From the NCBI GenBank assembly GCA_942159475.1, contig OW804095.1, positions 87,929,740 through 87,993,739 of the forward strand: 64,000 nucleotides of DNA. Reading direction: 5' to 3'. A model generated the notes under the pieces. That model was not told the origin of the DNA. It did no database searches and was given only the letters and a program-made list of their open reading frames with translations. Both the position numbers and the translations under genes were made by a program. Of the stretch, positions 43,749 through 55,343 are shown piece by piece. The DNA is from Sthenelais limicola (Eukaryota > Annelida > Polychaeta > Phyllodocida > Sigalionidae). Numbering within the stretch: position 1 is the first letter of the stretch; the number at the start of each line of letters is the position of its first letter.

Positions 43749-44671
43749 ATGCTCTGCTCAGCTTGGGCTGACAACACTCTAGCCACTCGAGGATCTCAGT
43801 GGTGTCGCTACACTATGTTCTCCATAGACAATGGGTTGACCTCCTGTCCTGCTGAGTCTACTATGGTTGCTCGGTTTCTGGTTCAACTGAGTGACTCATG
43901 TGTCTACACAACCATAAATAACTATCTCAGTGCTATCATCACGCTGCATGAGTTGCTTGGCCATCCTACACCTTTTTGGGAGATTTACTTGATCAAAGTC
44001 ATCTTGGCCAGGCTTAAGAAGATATTGGCCCCTAATCATGTGCATCGGCTGTATCTGACCCTGTCCCAATTGTCTAGGATGTACGCCAGGATGCCAAAAG
44101 ACCCCCTACATGACATTTATTGGCTTGGCATTATTATATGCTTTTGGACCCTTCCCAGGAATAGTAATTTGGTGTCCACCAGTAATAACTCTAACCATGT
44201 GCTGAGATCCGATGTTGAATTTTTTCCTGACTTTGTTTTGTTTAAGATCTGCTCGCCTAAGACACATGGCCAGGACAGCACTAAATTGTACTTACCAGTT
44301 CATTTCTGTACCAATCACATCTTTGACGTCTACACTAGACTGCATTCCTATTTGAGCATTTATCCAGCTGACCCCGGTATGCCCTTACTTCGCCGGCCCT
44401 CTCCTACAGGGTTGGTACCTGTGAAGTACAACAAACTATTGGTATTCTTCAAGACTCTACTGTCTTCTATTGGGTACACTGCCAAATATACTGGGCTTCA
44501 CTCCCTTGGCGGAGTGACGCCATGTTTCTCCAAAAGCTAGGGGTTTCACTCCAGGATATTAAATTCATGGGCCACTGGAGATCCATGGCCGGGCTGATTT
44601 ATTTATCATCACCCTTAAATAGGCTCATGGATGTGGATAAGTGTGTTGCTTCTGGGTTGGCTTCAGTTTAA
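43749..44671 (+). pseudogene. Tyrosine recombinase of the second element
   Basis: 263 open codons plus a shifted tail. N-terminal SAM-like domain: LATRGSQWCRYTMFSIDNGL, FLVQLSDSCVYTTINNYLSA. Catalytic core: WLGIIICFWTLPRNSNLV, where the first catalytic Arg motif (FRTLLRKSN in relatives) reads FWTLPRNSN. Then YTGLHSLGGVTPCF, where the H-x-x-R box reads HSLGG, and, after a frameshift at 44540, GVSLQDIKFMGHWRSMAGL and IYL with the H/W box and Tyr region. Lost catalytic residues show that it is inactive. Confidence 0.85.
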
Positions 44672-44767
44672 TGGGTTGTTGGGCGGTCACACAGACTGTC
44701 ACTCCTTGTGCCACCCTGTGTGTTTGTTTACTGTATTGCTTCATAACTATATGAATATAGGCGAATT

Positions 44768-44943
44768 GCCACCCGGTAAAAAGCCACCCGGTAAAACGCC
44801 ACCGGTAAAGTGCCACCCAGTGAAGTGCCATCCGGTAAAAAGCCACCCTGTAAAAACCCACCTAGGTAAAAACCCACCTAGGTAAAAACCCACCTAGGTA
44901 AAAACCCACCTAGGTAAAAACCCACCTAGGTAAAAACCCACCC
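44768..44943 (+). repeat. GCCACCCGGTAAAAA array, left
   Basis: Six variable 14-16 base units, then five identical 16-base CCCACCTAGGTAAAAA units at 44857, 44873, 44889, 44905 and 44921. The identical block points to recent expansion. Confidence 0.93.
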
Positions 44944-44944
44944 A

Positions 44945-46185
44945 TTCCACCCACTTTCTGGTGTGAAAGTTGTCAGCTATCCAGAACCATTTTCATATAA
45001 AAAATTTATAGGGATGAAAGTACATATATACATGTATACTCTGATCGTATAGACATACACATGGTATGTATGGGTTCCTTGGATTCTATACCTATTTCCG
45101 CCACTGCGTTTCCCCTACACCTCTTCGCTCCACATACCTTTCTCCGCCTATGTGGAGTCATAAGGAGTTTACCTATTTCCTCCACTCTGAGAACTGTTTG
45201 TACGTTTTCGCTCTACCCTATTCCACTGCACTGTGTGCTATGCTCCGCTCTACGAGCCCGTCGCTTGAACCCCCGTCAGGCATTGTTTCGCGGAAATAAT
45301 CACTCCAAATGTTTAGACGTCTATCTCAAGAACTATCCAACATTTTCTCAATAGAAAAACTGTATTGTATAGCTACACATGTCCACTCTAGTCTGTGAAA
45401 GTTACGTTATTATAGACCTATTATTTCTACCTATTTTCTTGATAGTCGCACAGACACTATATAATGTGTTTTAACGGCGCTAAACACATTCCATGCTCTA
45501 CTGTAAGCGCCCCCCTGCATATGACGCTCTATGACATGTGTTATGTTGAAAAGTGACACCATCAAAAGGTGAACCAATCATTTAGGGAGGTGTATGAACA
45601 CATAAGTTTTACCCAGATATGGTGCTAAAGCTGCTGAAATATCAGCTTGTATTTGATTTGACAAAATACTCTATGCTATTTTGATAGTTGATCTAATCTG
45701 CGAAATGCAGGTGGAGCGAAAATGCATGGGGGGAAAGGGGAGAATAGGGAAAAAGGTTCTGGAGTGGCAGGGTTCTGGAGGAAAAGTGTTGGTCACAGGT
45801 TCCTTGGGGTATACCCTTTCTAGGTTTATTTCAAGAATATATAAGGCTAGTATAATAATCTTAAGGCTAGTATCGCTATTGTAATGTATAATTGACAGGC
45901 CTGAAATAATCCATCCTTCGGTGATATGATATTGTACCTGAATGCATTGAATATGTACGCTTATCCTGGTGCCTATTTATGATTCGCCGAAATAATGTCT
46001 GAAATGATCTCCTAATGATCTCCTAATTCTTATGATGTCTGAAACGATCTCCTAATACATATATGCTCGTTACTAAAAGTATATTTGAGCCTTTTCCAAA
46101 ATTTAAATTGTATTAAATACCCTAACATATTTCTGTGTCTTTCCCCTAAAGTCTTATGACAATAGAACAATTATTTGCACCTCAT
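44945..46185. other. No gene; segment related to 51031-51167
   Basis: 45319-45462 shares phrases with 51031-51167 (ACACATGTCCACTC, TTATTATAGAC, TCGCACAGACACT, ACTATCCAA...), but with the two halves in swapped order. 45681-45790 shares GGTTCTGGAGTGGCA with 52743. 45995-46050 has ATGATCTCCTAAT repeats. Confidence 0.55.
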
Positions 46186-46189
46186 TTTG

Positions 46190-46605
46190 CAATCGTTGTC
46201 AGTAAATTACTGTTTGTTTTATTCATAAATTTTATTCTATTCATAAATGATGTTAACAACCTTGGAGATATCAAACCATTATGGTGATGATACTGTCTTG
46301 ATTAATGTCGAAAAGTCCTATGACAAGTTGATAGAATCCACTAACAGAGATTGTAAAAAGATTATTAACTGGAACAATTTCAACAAACTCAGTATCAACA
46401 TAAAGAAGACCAAAAGCATGTTCATAGTTAATAGGTCTCAGCTTAATTAAGATACATAATATTGAGACAACAATAATAATTAGTAATCTTTTCTCTACCA
46501 TGGGGCTGGTATCTGGAACAACCTACCACCCAATATCAGACAAACTCAGAACCCACTATAGCTTTCAAAAAACTGATTAAAGAAACCTTCCTTTAAACAC
46601 TTGTA
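46190..46605 (+). pseudogene. LINE RT fragment with internal deletion
   Basis: Reads FINDVNNLGDIKPLW, then in a shifted frame YGDDTVLINVEKSYDKLIES and WNNFNKLSINIKKTKSMFIV (RT catalytic box, here GDD after the shift, and the following block). It jumps at about 46450-46495 to IWNNLPPNIRQTQNP, the ORF2 C-terminus. The thumb is deleted. Confidence 0.78.
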
Positions 46606-46609
46606 CTAT

Positions 46610-47370
46610 TTTACAACAATATGTTATGTTCAACCTCTGAATGTACATCTCACCTCATATCATTCCCCATCCACAACATAATCCCAACACTATTACAACA
46701 ACAATAACCTAAACAATAACCTCACGTTAACATCACCCTTAATTAATAGTCAAAAGCAACTCAGCGGGAGGACACAAAGATACGCCAGACACAGTGTCTC
46801 CAATAAGACAGTAAAACGATAGAAATCCAACTGGCCCGCCCTTTGTCTATGCTCCCATTTGTAGGCACACCCTATGCCGAATCTACCCATAATATTATTA
46901 TATATTTTTCCTATCAGTACTTTTGGTGTAAATGCTATATAGCTTGGGATGCAGTCCTTCTATTTAATTTTACATTTTCATCCTCCTCTTCTATAATCTC
47001 CTATGATACATTTAGTTGAGAAGTCTAGTACTAACTCATATATATAATATATGCGATTTTATATGTTCTGTAACACTTTTGATTTATGGACATTTCTGGT
47101 CATATTTCTACATATATATTTGCCAAGGATCGATCTCCATACCCTATCAAACTCTCTATGAATGTCCTTGTGGTATTACCTGATATATTGATTCGGAATA
47201 TATATCTTAAAACTAGGCTGGGCTTCAGTAGGATTTTATAAAGCACAAATAAATGATTTACTTAATAATAAGCATATGAAAATACCTAAATTATTTAAAT
47301 GTACGCATTGGTGTAGGCAGAGATATTTTTTATGCAATTTTTTACATTCTTGCCATTTCTCAACATGTCT
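46610..47370. other. No gene seen
   Basis: A+T-rich sequence, possibly LINE 3' UTR at first, up to the right minisatellite array. Confidence 0.45.
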
Positions 47371-47372
47371 AT

Positions 47373-47542
47373 GGGTGGCTTTTTACCGCGGTGGCTTTTT
47401 ACCTAGGGTGGCTCTTTACCAGATGGCTCTTTTCCAGGTGGCATTTTCCCGGGTGGCTATTTCCCAGGTGGCTTTTTACCGAGTGGCTTTTTACCGGATG
47501 GCTTTGTGGCCGGGTGGCTTTTTACCGGGTGGCCTGTTGAGA
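47373..47542 (-). repeat. TTTTTACCGGGTGGC array, right
   Basis: About ten degenerate units of GGTGGCTTTTTACC, the complement of the left array. Less homogeneous than the left block. Confidence 0.93.
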
Positions 47543-47589
47543 CCTTGACTAAGTGAATGATGAATGATAAGGCAGGAGTGGCCAGGAAA

Positions 47590-48645
47590 CCAACTAACAG
47601 CGATGGATTATTTCCCAATCAAATACAGTTACAATAAATAGAATAAAGGTAAGAACAAAATTCTTTTTTTCCACAACGGGAAACACCTCCGCACAGTGCA
47701 GAATCAGGAGGAAAGTGTGTATATTGGAATGATGTGCGTATGACGTAACAATGGCATAGGATGCCAGTCGCCACACACCCATTATGACGTCACAGGGAGG
47801 GGGCGTGGCTGTGGAGTGGAACAAGGGTCTCCGGAATACCTCCATCGATGGTTCGATTATATAGATTAAGGTAGCAATTTCTCTCGATACGAACTGTCTG
47901 ACGATACATAGGCGCCTGCACAAGAGGTTTGCCTTATAACAAGTTGAATTGATGTGATACACCATATTAAGATGAGAGTCAAGCTGGTAACCAAGGTATT
48001 TGAAAGTATCAACCTTGATCGATTGTTAATATACACATTCATCTGGTTGAGTTAACTTCTTTCTGCCATTAAAAATTAGCATTTTAGTTTTTGGTTCATT
48101 TACAGTCAGACCATTATTACCAACCCAAGATCCAAAAGTATTTATATCCAGCTGAATCTGTCTAAGATGGTCAAGTGAACTATAAGAATGGAGAAGGACG
48201 CAGCCATCCGCATACATAATCATCTTGCTGGTATAATTTTGCTAGCAAAGATCGTTAATATAAATGTACATACAAAAGCAAACCCCAAGATACTTCCCTG
48301 CGCCATGCCTGTACTCAACCTTTGACTGTCTGAGACAAAATTACCAAACCTAGTAACCTGCTCCCTGTCCATAGAATAACTTCTAACAAGATCAAGCATT
48401 TGATTATCATAACCCAGCAACTTAAGTTTATACATCAAGATCTCGATGTTAATAGGATTAAATGCCTTGGATAGGTTGAAATAGATAGCTGCAGTATCAG
48501 AGCCTGAGTCTGTATTCACTAGAACAAAGACACACATTCATAAATAGCAGTGTGTGCTCTTGCCAGGACGAAAACCATGTTGGCAGTTAGAAAAATACCC
48601 AATATCTTCCGTATGGTCACTAAGTCTTTTCTGTTAAGGGAACAT
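47590..48645 (-). pseudogene. LINE RT fragment, palm domain
   Basis: Minus-strand blocks: a decayed QHGFRPGKST-type block near 48570, SDTAAIYFNLSKAFNPINIE (Asn in place of the first catalytic Asp), TGMAQGSILGFAFVC, IMYADGCVLLHSY (YADG where the family has YADD), NGLTVNEPKTKMLIFNG, NSTCYKANLLCRRLCIVRQF. Ends near 47865; 47590-47860 is unrelated or very decayed. Several shifts and two lost catalytic Asp residues. Confidence 0.85.
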
Positions 48646-49150
48646 TACCTTCATCTGCATTGCAGACGGAGGTAACATCGGCACAGCATAACAGGAATTA
48701 AAGATTAGTAATCTATTATATATTTTTCATGAAGATGGGGCTATGTCCTTCCCATTGATATCCATAATATTCCTCTACCTTCATTATTGCATGTGATATT
48801 GAATGTTGAATGGAAGGTGTTACACTTCTGTATGTCCAATAATACACAGGTTATACCTCATATGTTGCCTGAGGCTCATTGATATTGAAATGGTTTTATT
48901 TATAATATTCTGTGAAGACAATTCTCCAGCTGGATGGGAGGTTTGCCAGTTTTCTCTGGTCTTACAGTGGTGTAGCAGTGAACAATACCGCTACCGTCAA
49001 TGACTGGAAGCGGCCCACTACTATTATTCAAATTCTGATATCTTACAGTTCCTAATAAAATGGGTATCGGCGTGCAGTATGATATTGAGTGATTAATTAT
49101 TACACTCTCAAATGTCATTATACTAACAATTGGCTCTAAAAACTTGGTAC
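48646..49150. other. No gene; small hairpin
   Basis: An imperfect hairpin lies at 48647-48677 (TTACCTTCATCTGCA against TGCAGACGGAGGTAA). Otherwise nothing recognised. The part near 49150 may be LINE 3' UTR. Confidence 0.45.
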
Positions 49151-49186
49151 AGTGGTAAAGGGGGAAAGTCAGAAGTCAATCAATAA

Positions 49187-49641
49187 AGTTATTATCGTTC
49201 CAGATGTATGTGGAGTTATTATCGTTCCAGATGTATGTGGTTTTTGCTTTGGTCTTAAACATGGTTGTATCAATGATTTTGTGGGCCTCCGTCGCGAGCG
49301 CATTCCAGGAAAAGGGTATTCTATATAGAATTGATTTCCGAGTTTGTTCGATTTTTTGGAACTTTCTGTTTTAGAGTTTTTCTGCCAAAGGCAAAGTTTC
49401 TCGTGTTAATAGCACGTAGGTCTAGGTATCCTGGAATTTGCGCCAGACGGTGGCCCGCTTGCAGAATATGCAGTGGTCTCCCATGCTTTAGGGGAAGAAC
49501 GCCCTTTCTAACATGCAATTCATCTACATTGGTTCTCGATGGAAGGTTGTAAATTGATCTTAGTATTTTGTTATGAATTATTTGTAATTTGTGTGTGAAA
49601 TTTGTTGTATGGGAGTCATGATAGATGTCTGCTTGGTCTAT
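49187..49641 (-). pseudogene. LINE G ORF2 C-terminal part
   Basis: Starts IDQADIYHDSHTTN at the transposon junction. Continues LQIIHNKILRSIYNLPSRTN, VDELHVRKGVLPLKHGR, YLDLRAINTRNFAFGRKTLK and FSWNALATEAHKIIDTTMF. A 27-base tandem duplication at 49187-49240 doubles TYIWNDNN near the C-terminus. One stop near 49321. Same family as LINE H (shared INTRNF, W-LA-AHK-ID). Confidence 0.88.
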
Positions 49642-49654
49642 TACCCGATGTGCA

Positions 49655-50617
49655 TTGGAAATTCTGCCAGTGCATGCACAAGTGCATCTGACCAGTCACA
49701 TAAGTGCAATCCGCTCAAAAAAGCAGTTTTGCACCTGATTATGCACCTGATGCAACGTGCATCATCTGATCCACTCCAAAATGCATATCAAAGTTATGTA
49801 TCAAAATCGGGTGTAAATGCATTTTATCTGTATGCAGTTGAATTATTCTATCAAGTCATGAACAGATGGAAAATATTTGGGCCTTTACTGCAAAACTCAT
49901 ATGTGGTGTGTCACAAGATAATGAGCCACAAATAAAGAAAATCGTCTTTTCAAAATCATTTTAGGCATGCTTAGCGCTGCTAGTAGTATGAATACATCTG
50001 CCAAATTAATTCCAAGACTATTCAATATATCTGTGGTTATCTGAAGGATATTTAACTATACTTTATTATGATAATTAACCATCAAGTACTTTAGGTAACC
50101 TTGTTCATACATAGAAATATATAGAAGTGCCTATTATAGATGGGTTAACGTTTACCATCCTTGAATCCCCGTGATCCCATCTTTACAAATCATCGCCTTG
50201 CCTAAACCTTGAGTACATAAAAAAAATCACCAGCCATACTTGATTTAAAAAAAGCGATAACTACCACATTTTATGAGGTGGGGGTGTCAATGTAGTGCGA
50301 ATCCACTCCCATGCAGGGTAACCCTGACGCACACACATAATGCAGGCACACACTCTTAGCAAAGCTTTAACACCTTTAAGAAGCCCGTCACAATGGACAG
50401 TCAGGTACAGTTGAAACTGTTATGTAGTGTATTCTTATTCTGTAATACTTAAACCCTCAATGCTTGCTCCTTTTTTCTCTCTTTCTCTGTCGCACATATT
50501 CTGTTTGCCTGTTTCCTCCCTTTTTCTAACTCCCCCCCCCACCTCCCCTCTTGCTCTTGCTTCCTTGGTCTTTCCCATTCTGTCCTTATCTCTCTCTTTT
50601 CTCTCTTTCCCACTCAC
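49655..50617. other. Left arm of the TA-flanked transposon, no gene
   Basis: Contains GTGCATC/GCACCTGATGCA-rich words at 49665-49790 and a pyrimidine-rich tract at 50470-50610. The phrase GTGTGTCACAAGATAATGAG near 49903 resembles the MITE terminus at 51312. Confidence 0.6.
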
Positions 50618-51311
50618 CACTGGAAAAAAAATCGCGTTTACACCATGAGTATCTGCACTAGTGAGTATCCCCGTGTATCTGCAGTAGTGAGTATTCCAGT
50701 GTATCTGCAGTGGGAGTATCGCCGTGTATCTCCAGTCTCCCACTGCCGATACACGTGTTCAGTGAGCCGTGACTAAAGCCAAAAGTTTATGGTACAGACG
50801 CTGGTGTAAGTCAGCAAAACCCAGTGAAGTAATTGGGTCAAAACTAATCCTATTACTGAATAAACACAAACTGTCCATGCTGGATTTGGATGTATGAAGT
50901 TGGTTTGTCTTTCTGGTTTGGCTATTCAAGCATAGCCTACATAGTAGCAAGGTATAGGGTTGATAGTTTAGCTATAGACTACCCATATAATGGTAGGGAA
51001 GCCATTCAAAACACAATGACTAATTCATTGTTACACATGTCCACTCATATCGGCGAAGGTTACATTATTATAGACTTAATTTTTCCACCTTTTCTCTTGA
51101 TCATCGCACAGACACTGTATCTCAAAAACTATCCAAGATTTTTTCCAAAATCGAAATTGTATTACATAGCCGGACATATGTATACTAATAAAATAATCTT
51201 TGCAGATTTGAGTAGTGCAGCCTATAAGCTATACAGCCATGTTGCTTATTGTCGGTATATGAAACAATTGTATGAGTATATTATATAGGCCTATAACTGT
51301 AACTACTATTA

Positions 51312-51720
51312 GTGATGTGTTTCAGGAAAATGAGTCATAAGTCGCAAAAAATAGATTTGGAGATACCATTACATTTGAAAAAATGAGATCAGGCCGATTC
51401 CAATTGTAGTTAACAGTCTTATAATCTAATAATTAATTCTAGATTTCAAGTTTGATATTTTCATCTTTGGAAAAAAAAAGTTTCCAATATTTCTTGGGTC
51501 AATAAACAGTAAAGTAATTAAATTTAGTCCATATGTGGACCTTTAAAACCAAAGGATATATTACATGGATTTTCCTGAAATTTGGTACATTGATCGATAT
51601 ACCTATAAGTGACACACTCCCTAAATATCAGAACATTCCAATAATGTGATCTTGTGAAAAAAAATGCTTTGAAAAATATCAATTTTGCGACTTATGACTC
51701 ATTTTCCTGAAACACATCAC
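51312..51720. mobile_element. MITE nested in the CACTA-like element
   Basis: The inverted ends GTGATGTGTTTCAGGAAAAT (from 51312) and complement (to 51720) extend through GAGTCATAAGTCGCAAAA, about 38 bp. TA flanks both sides (51310-51311, 51721-51722). Non-coding, 409 bp. Confidence 0.85.
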
Positions 51721-52186
51721 TATTTTATTTTTCGGCCTGTTTTCGCAATCATTGGTAGTGGGGTATTATAGATGCTTGATATCTTACCATATGAAATAGA
51801 TTAGATATGAACTAAATGCACAAATCATGTATTTCTTACTTATAATAATGAAGTCCTTGCAGAGTTGAAATGTCTATGTTACACAATAACAAAAGAATTC
51901 CCTCTGTAAACGCAAGAGAGATCAGTACCAGATCCGTATTGATAAACCCAATCGTTGCGGAAAAAAATACCGCTTTTTGTGGCATTAAAACATCATCAAA
52001 TTGCATAAACCCACAGATTATCGGAAAGAGAAGAGTTTAAGCTTGCATTTGATTTTAATTGTTTTCATATACCTACATTATTCATGGTGTGAGAGATGGG
52101 TGAAAACTATGTATTCTTTGCGGCCGCTAACAGATTTTTTTTTAAAACATTTTTATTAGGAAGATTTCCACAATGTGGTAGGTCTC

Positions 52187-52230
52187 ATCTCCTACAAAAG
52201 GTATACGTATATATACCTTTTGTAGGAGAT
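52187..52230. repeat. Perfect 19-bp hairpin
   Basis: ATCTCCTACAAAAGGTATA pairs with its exact complement around a 6-base loop. The stem-loop could form in RNA from either strand. Confidence 0.92.
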
Positions 52231-52690
52231 ACATATTTAATTTAACACATATCATTTCAGTTAGGTTACAAAAGTTATACTCGATACAGAATTTCATGAC
52301 GAACTATTACATTTCAGGACAAACTTTACCATTTACGTGACAACAAGTCACAACTCTTTTTTTTTATAGGCCCAATAATTAAGAACATCAAACAGATTTC
52401 ATTCGCTTATGATAAAAGAGATTTGTTTCATATTACCACTGATTTTTGACATCACATACAATATGCCATTCTCTTTGCATTATGTAAATCCTGTACGACA
52501 GGAGCAATCAAAACACATACATATTTATATCATCCAATTTTCGTCGACCTTCATATGATTTTTGAATCATTTTTGAATGATTTTTGAAATATGAGGCGTG
52601 CTTAATGTGGAGCAAATATATACATACATGAGGAAAGATGTCTGTGTGTGAAAGGCAGGTGGGACGACAAGGTATATGGGGAAAGGGGAA

Positions 52691-52740
52691 ACTGGGGGAA
52701 ACTGGGGGAAACTGGGGGAAACTGGGGGAAACTGGGGGAA
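52691..52740 (+). repeat. Five ACTGGGGGAA units, G-quadruplex-prone
   Basis: A perfect 10-bp tandem repeat, preceded by GGGGAAAGGGGAA. G5 runs spaced by five bases would allow quadruplex folding. Confidence 0.92.
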
Positions 52741-53515
52741 ACGGTTCTGGAGTGGCAAGGTTCAAGGGTCAATTTATCTGTGCAAAAGTAAATACGTTTA
52801 CAGTATTTGTTATTTCTCTTGCAAATATTCTCCCTCCTTTCTCTCTACCATTTCTCCCCTCCCTTTCTCCCTGCCAACAAATAAGTATTTGGTTTGTAAC
52901 TGTAAGTCTTTCTCAAAGTAGGCAACTAATCTTATTATGAAGTTGGTACTTCTATATATCACAGGAATTAAATTAGATAAATGTTTCTTCAATGGTTAGA
53001 CCTACTGTGAATAGTAAAGTTCATTGTTATAATTCCTGTTTATTTCAGCCGGGTTGATACCTCTCTCCTCCCACCCCACTCCTCTCTCCCTCCTCTCCAC
53101 GGGGGACAGCCGCACAAACGTTGTACCACTGCCCACATACATGTAAATAATTAATCTCTCACTAGCTGTAGTAAAAGAATCAAATACACAGTACTCCTTA
53201 GGATAACCTTGGATATGCATTAGTTGTGACACTAGCATGGATGGTTACCTCCATGCATCCCAAATATAAGCCCACCCCAGCCTGGATGTTTGTGTAGTAA
53301 TTAATCCGCTACACTGTGGATAGATGGACATACACCACTCGTTTGAGGATACATGAGGATACTCACAAGTGCAGATACACCACTGCACTTTGTATACACG
53401 CAGATACACAAACTCAATTGGAGATACACGCAGATACTCACACAGTGCGGAGTGCGGATACACCAGATTTCCGACGCAGATACTCAAAGTGTAAACGCGA
53501 TTTTTTCCAGTGCAC

Positions 53516-55343
53516 ACTCATGAATAACATGGTTGCATTCTCCCTAATCTGAGCTTTATTCTGATAGTAGGCACTTTATATTTAAACCAATTCGAAAGGG
53601 AGATACTTACTCATAATGTTGATTGGTAATTCCACCAATGCATGGAAAGTTACATAGTAACAAAGAGTTCTGCACCTGGTTTTGCACCTGATGCAAAGTG
53701 CGTCTATTGAAGCACTTCAAAATGCATATCTAAATAAGGTGTAAATACACATGCTGCATACTACAATTAAATTATTTCAACAAGAGATTACTATATGAAG
53801 TGTTTGATTGAAGAAGGATGTTTTGATGTTTTGTATATGGTGAGTCGGTGTGAAATACATATTATAGGAAGCATATCTGTGTCTGTGTTTCTTTTCTTCT
53901 CTCTCTCTCTATCCCCCCCCCTGGTTCTGCCCATATTTCCTCTCTCACTCTAACACATGTCCCATCTGCATTTTCCCCATTTTTTCTGTGTATCTCTCTC
54001 CCGTTCAGCATAATATTAACTAGTAAGCTACTCAAATGTACCAAATTGGTATAGTTTGTCACAGATCAGCGATTTTTCTAAACTTGCCATGTAATCCTCT
54101 TGTCAATTGCAACATAACGATGCTTCACAGGGTCATCTTATAATGCATTTAACCACAATAACTATGAAAAAAATCGATTTGCAATCATCACTTACACATG
54201 TACCTGGCAGATGGGTAGTGGGTAGAAGAGGTGGGTGTGTCAATCTATATTATTGATGTCTAAGTATATATGAGTAAAGATATCATAAATTCTTTTTGTT
54301 TGGTCTCAGAGCCTAATCTATACATAGAAAAGCAATTCTACATATGTTCGAAATAATGGGAATAGCCCTTGTCTTCTTTATGATCATGAACATTGATATG
54401 CGTGGCAGATTCTTAACAGGCCGTCCGTTTTGCACTGACAAGAGCCTACTGTTTATGGCAGACTTATTATAATTTATTTGTTTGTAGCAGCCTTATTATA
54501 AATACATTGAAACAATATCCTATTTGTTCCTTTAATTAATTGCCATAACACCACAAATCATTCATGATGTATCTTGCCATAGGACATTATGCCACTTGCT
54601 TTCACCAGGTGGCGGTACTGTTTTCAGCAGGGGGCGCAGCTGGTAACTGGGGTGGAATTACAATTTCTTTTACAATGAAAGTGCCGCTAATTCACTTATG
54701 TGGAATTTATACCAATATAGATATTCCATATCATGTACATGGGAATGTTATAAGTGATATACCTCTATAGTTTATTTGTTTACTTTAGTTGCTTGATGTG
54801 GAAAAATGTTTCGCGGACGAAACGAATGACCCCCCATCATTGCATACTTCATTAGGCCAAGTAGACTGGGCCACCAAGGTCTTGTGTACAACTGGAACAA
54901 CCCTTCTAGGGGTGCTGCCTGGCAATTGGCTGCCTAACACAATGGAAATATTGATGAAATAACTGATGTATTTTCATGCAAAGACATGGTAACACATCTA
55001 GGTATAAACTCTCTGTATTATATAGGGGTATGTGTTTTTGTGAAGGAATTATCAGCCTAAATTCTGCTAATGTACAGAGGAATGAAACCGGCCTCCCTGA
55101 GTGATCATAATTGCATTTTATAACCTGGTTAGTAGAGCATCTTTGACAGGTTCAGAACCGCATTTTATAACTTGGTAAATAGTGCATTGTTGAGTGCATG
55201 AGAACCGCATTTATAAATCGGGTCCATAGAGCATTGTAAAATCAAGTTTGAGCCACACAACTGTTTACGATTTCCACTGGTAAAGCACCAGGTCAGAATC
55301 AGGTGTGAATGTCCTGGTAAAAATCATGTTAGAACTGATCTAT
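53516..55343. other. Right arm of the TA-flanked transposon, no gene
   Basis: 53669-53800 resembles 49728-49880. A threefold 47-bp repeat lies at 55113-55250. ATGTTTCGCGGACGAAACGA near 54807 resembles the palindromic word near 495. No coding signal. Confidence 0.6.
55113..55250. repeat. Three 47-bp subterminal units
   Basis: GCATTTTATAA(C)...GAACC units begin at 55113, 55160 and 55207, the last diverged. They lie about 100 bases from the transposon end. Confidence 0.75.

Larger units (their letters stand above)
34340..44671 (+). mobile_element. Second tyrosine-recombinase retrotransposon, split by nested insertions
   Basis: Plus-strand order: gag N-terminal part (34367-35590), insertion of LINEs (35595-40880), gag zinc finger (40902-41048), RT (41490-42905, with a MITE inside), RNase H (43230-43742), tyrosine recombinase (43749-44671). 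RT, RNase H and recombinase without an LTR, in that order, define DIRS/Ngaro-like elements. I found no methyltransferase-like domain. That the gag and pol parts belong to one element is inference from order and strand. Confidence 0.75.
44768..47542. mobile_element. Possible foldback element with inverted minisatellite ends
   Basis: The left array (44768-44943) repeats GCCACCCGGTAAAAA; the right array (47373-47542) repeats its complement, TTTTTACCGGGTGGC. Long inverted ends built of short tandem direct repeats are the defining structure of foldback elements. The inside has no transposase; it contains a LINE fragment and unassigned sequence. Two unrelated arrays are possible but would not be expected to be mirror-oriented. 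Confidence 0.5.
50618..53512. mobile_element. CACTA-like (EnSpm-type) element, non-autonomous
   Basis: Left end CACTGGAAAAAAAATCGCG, right end complement CACTGGAAAAAATCGCG, flanked by CAC (50615-50617 and 53513-53515). The next bases inside also match (GTTTACAC, GAGTATCTGC). Subterminal GTGTATCTGC/GAGTATC repeats occupy 50645-50755 and, inverted, 53320-53490, as in CACTA transposase-binding ends. No transposase; the longest frame (50890-51288, 132 codons) shows no domain. Confidence 0.88.

Noticed and set aside
50890..51288. 132-codon frame inside the CACTA-like element as its transposase
   Set aside because: No D-D-E or zinc motifs, random-looking composition, and part of it matches a non-coding repeat at 45.3 kb.
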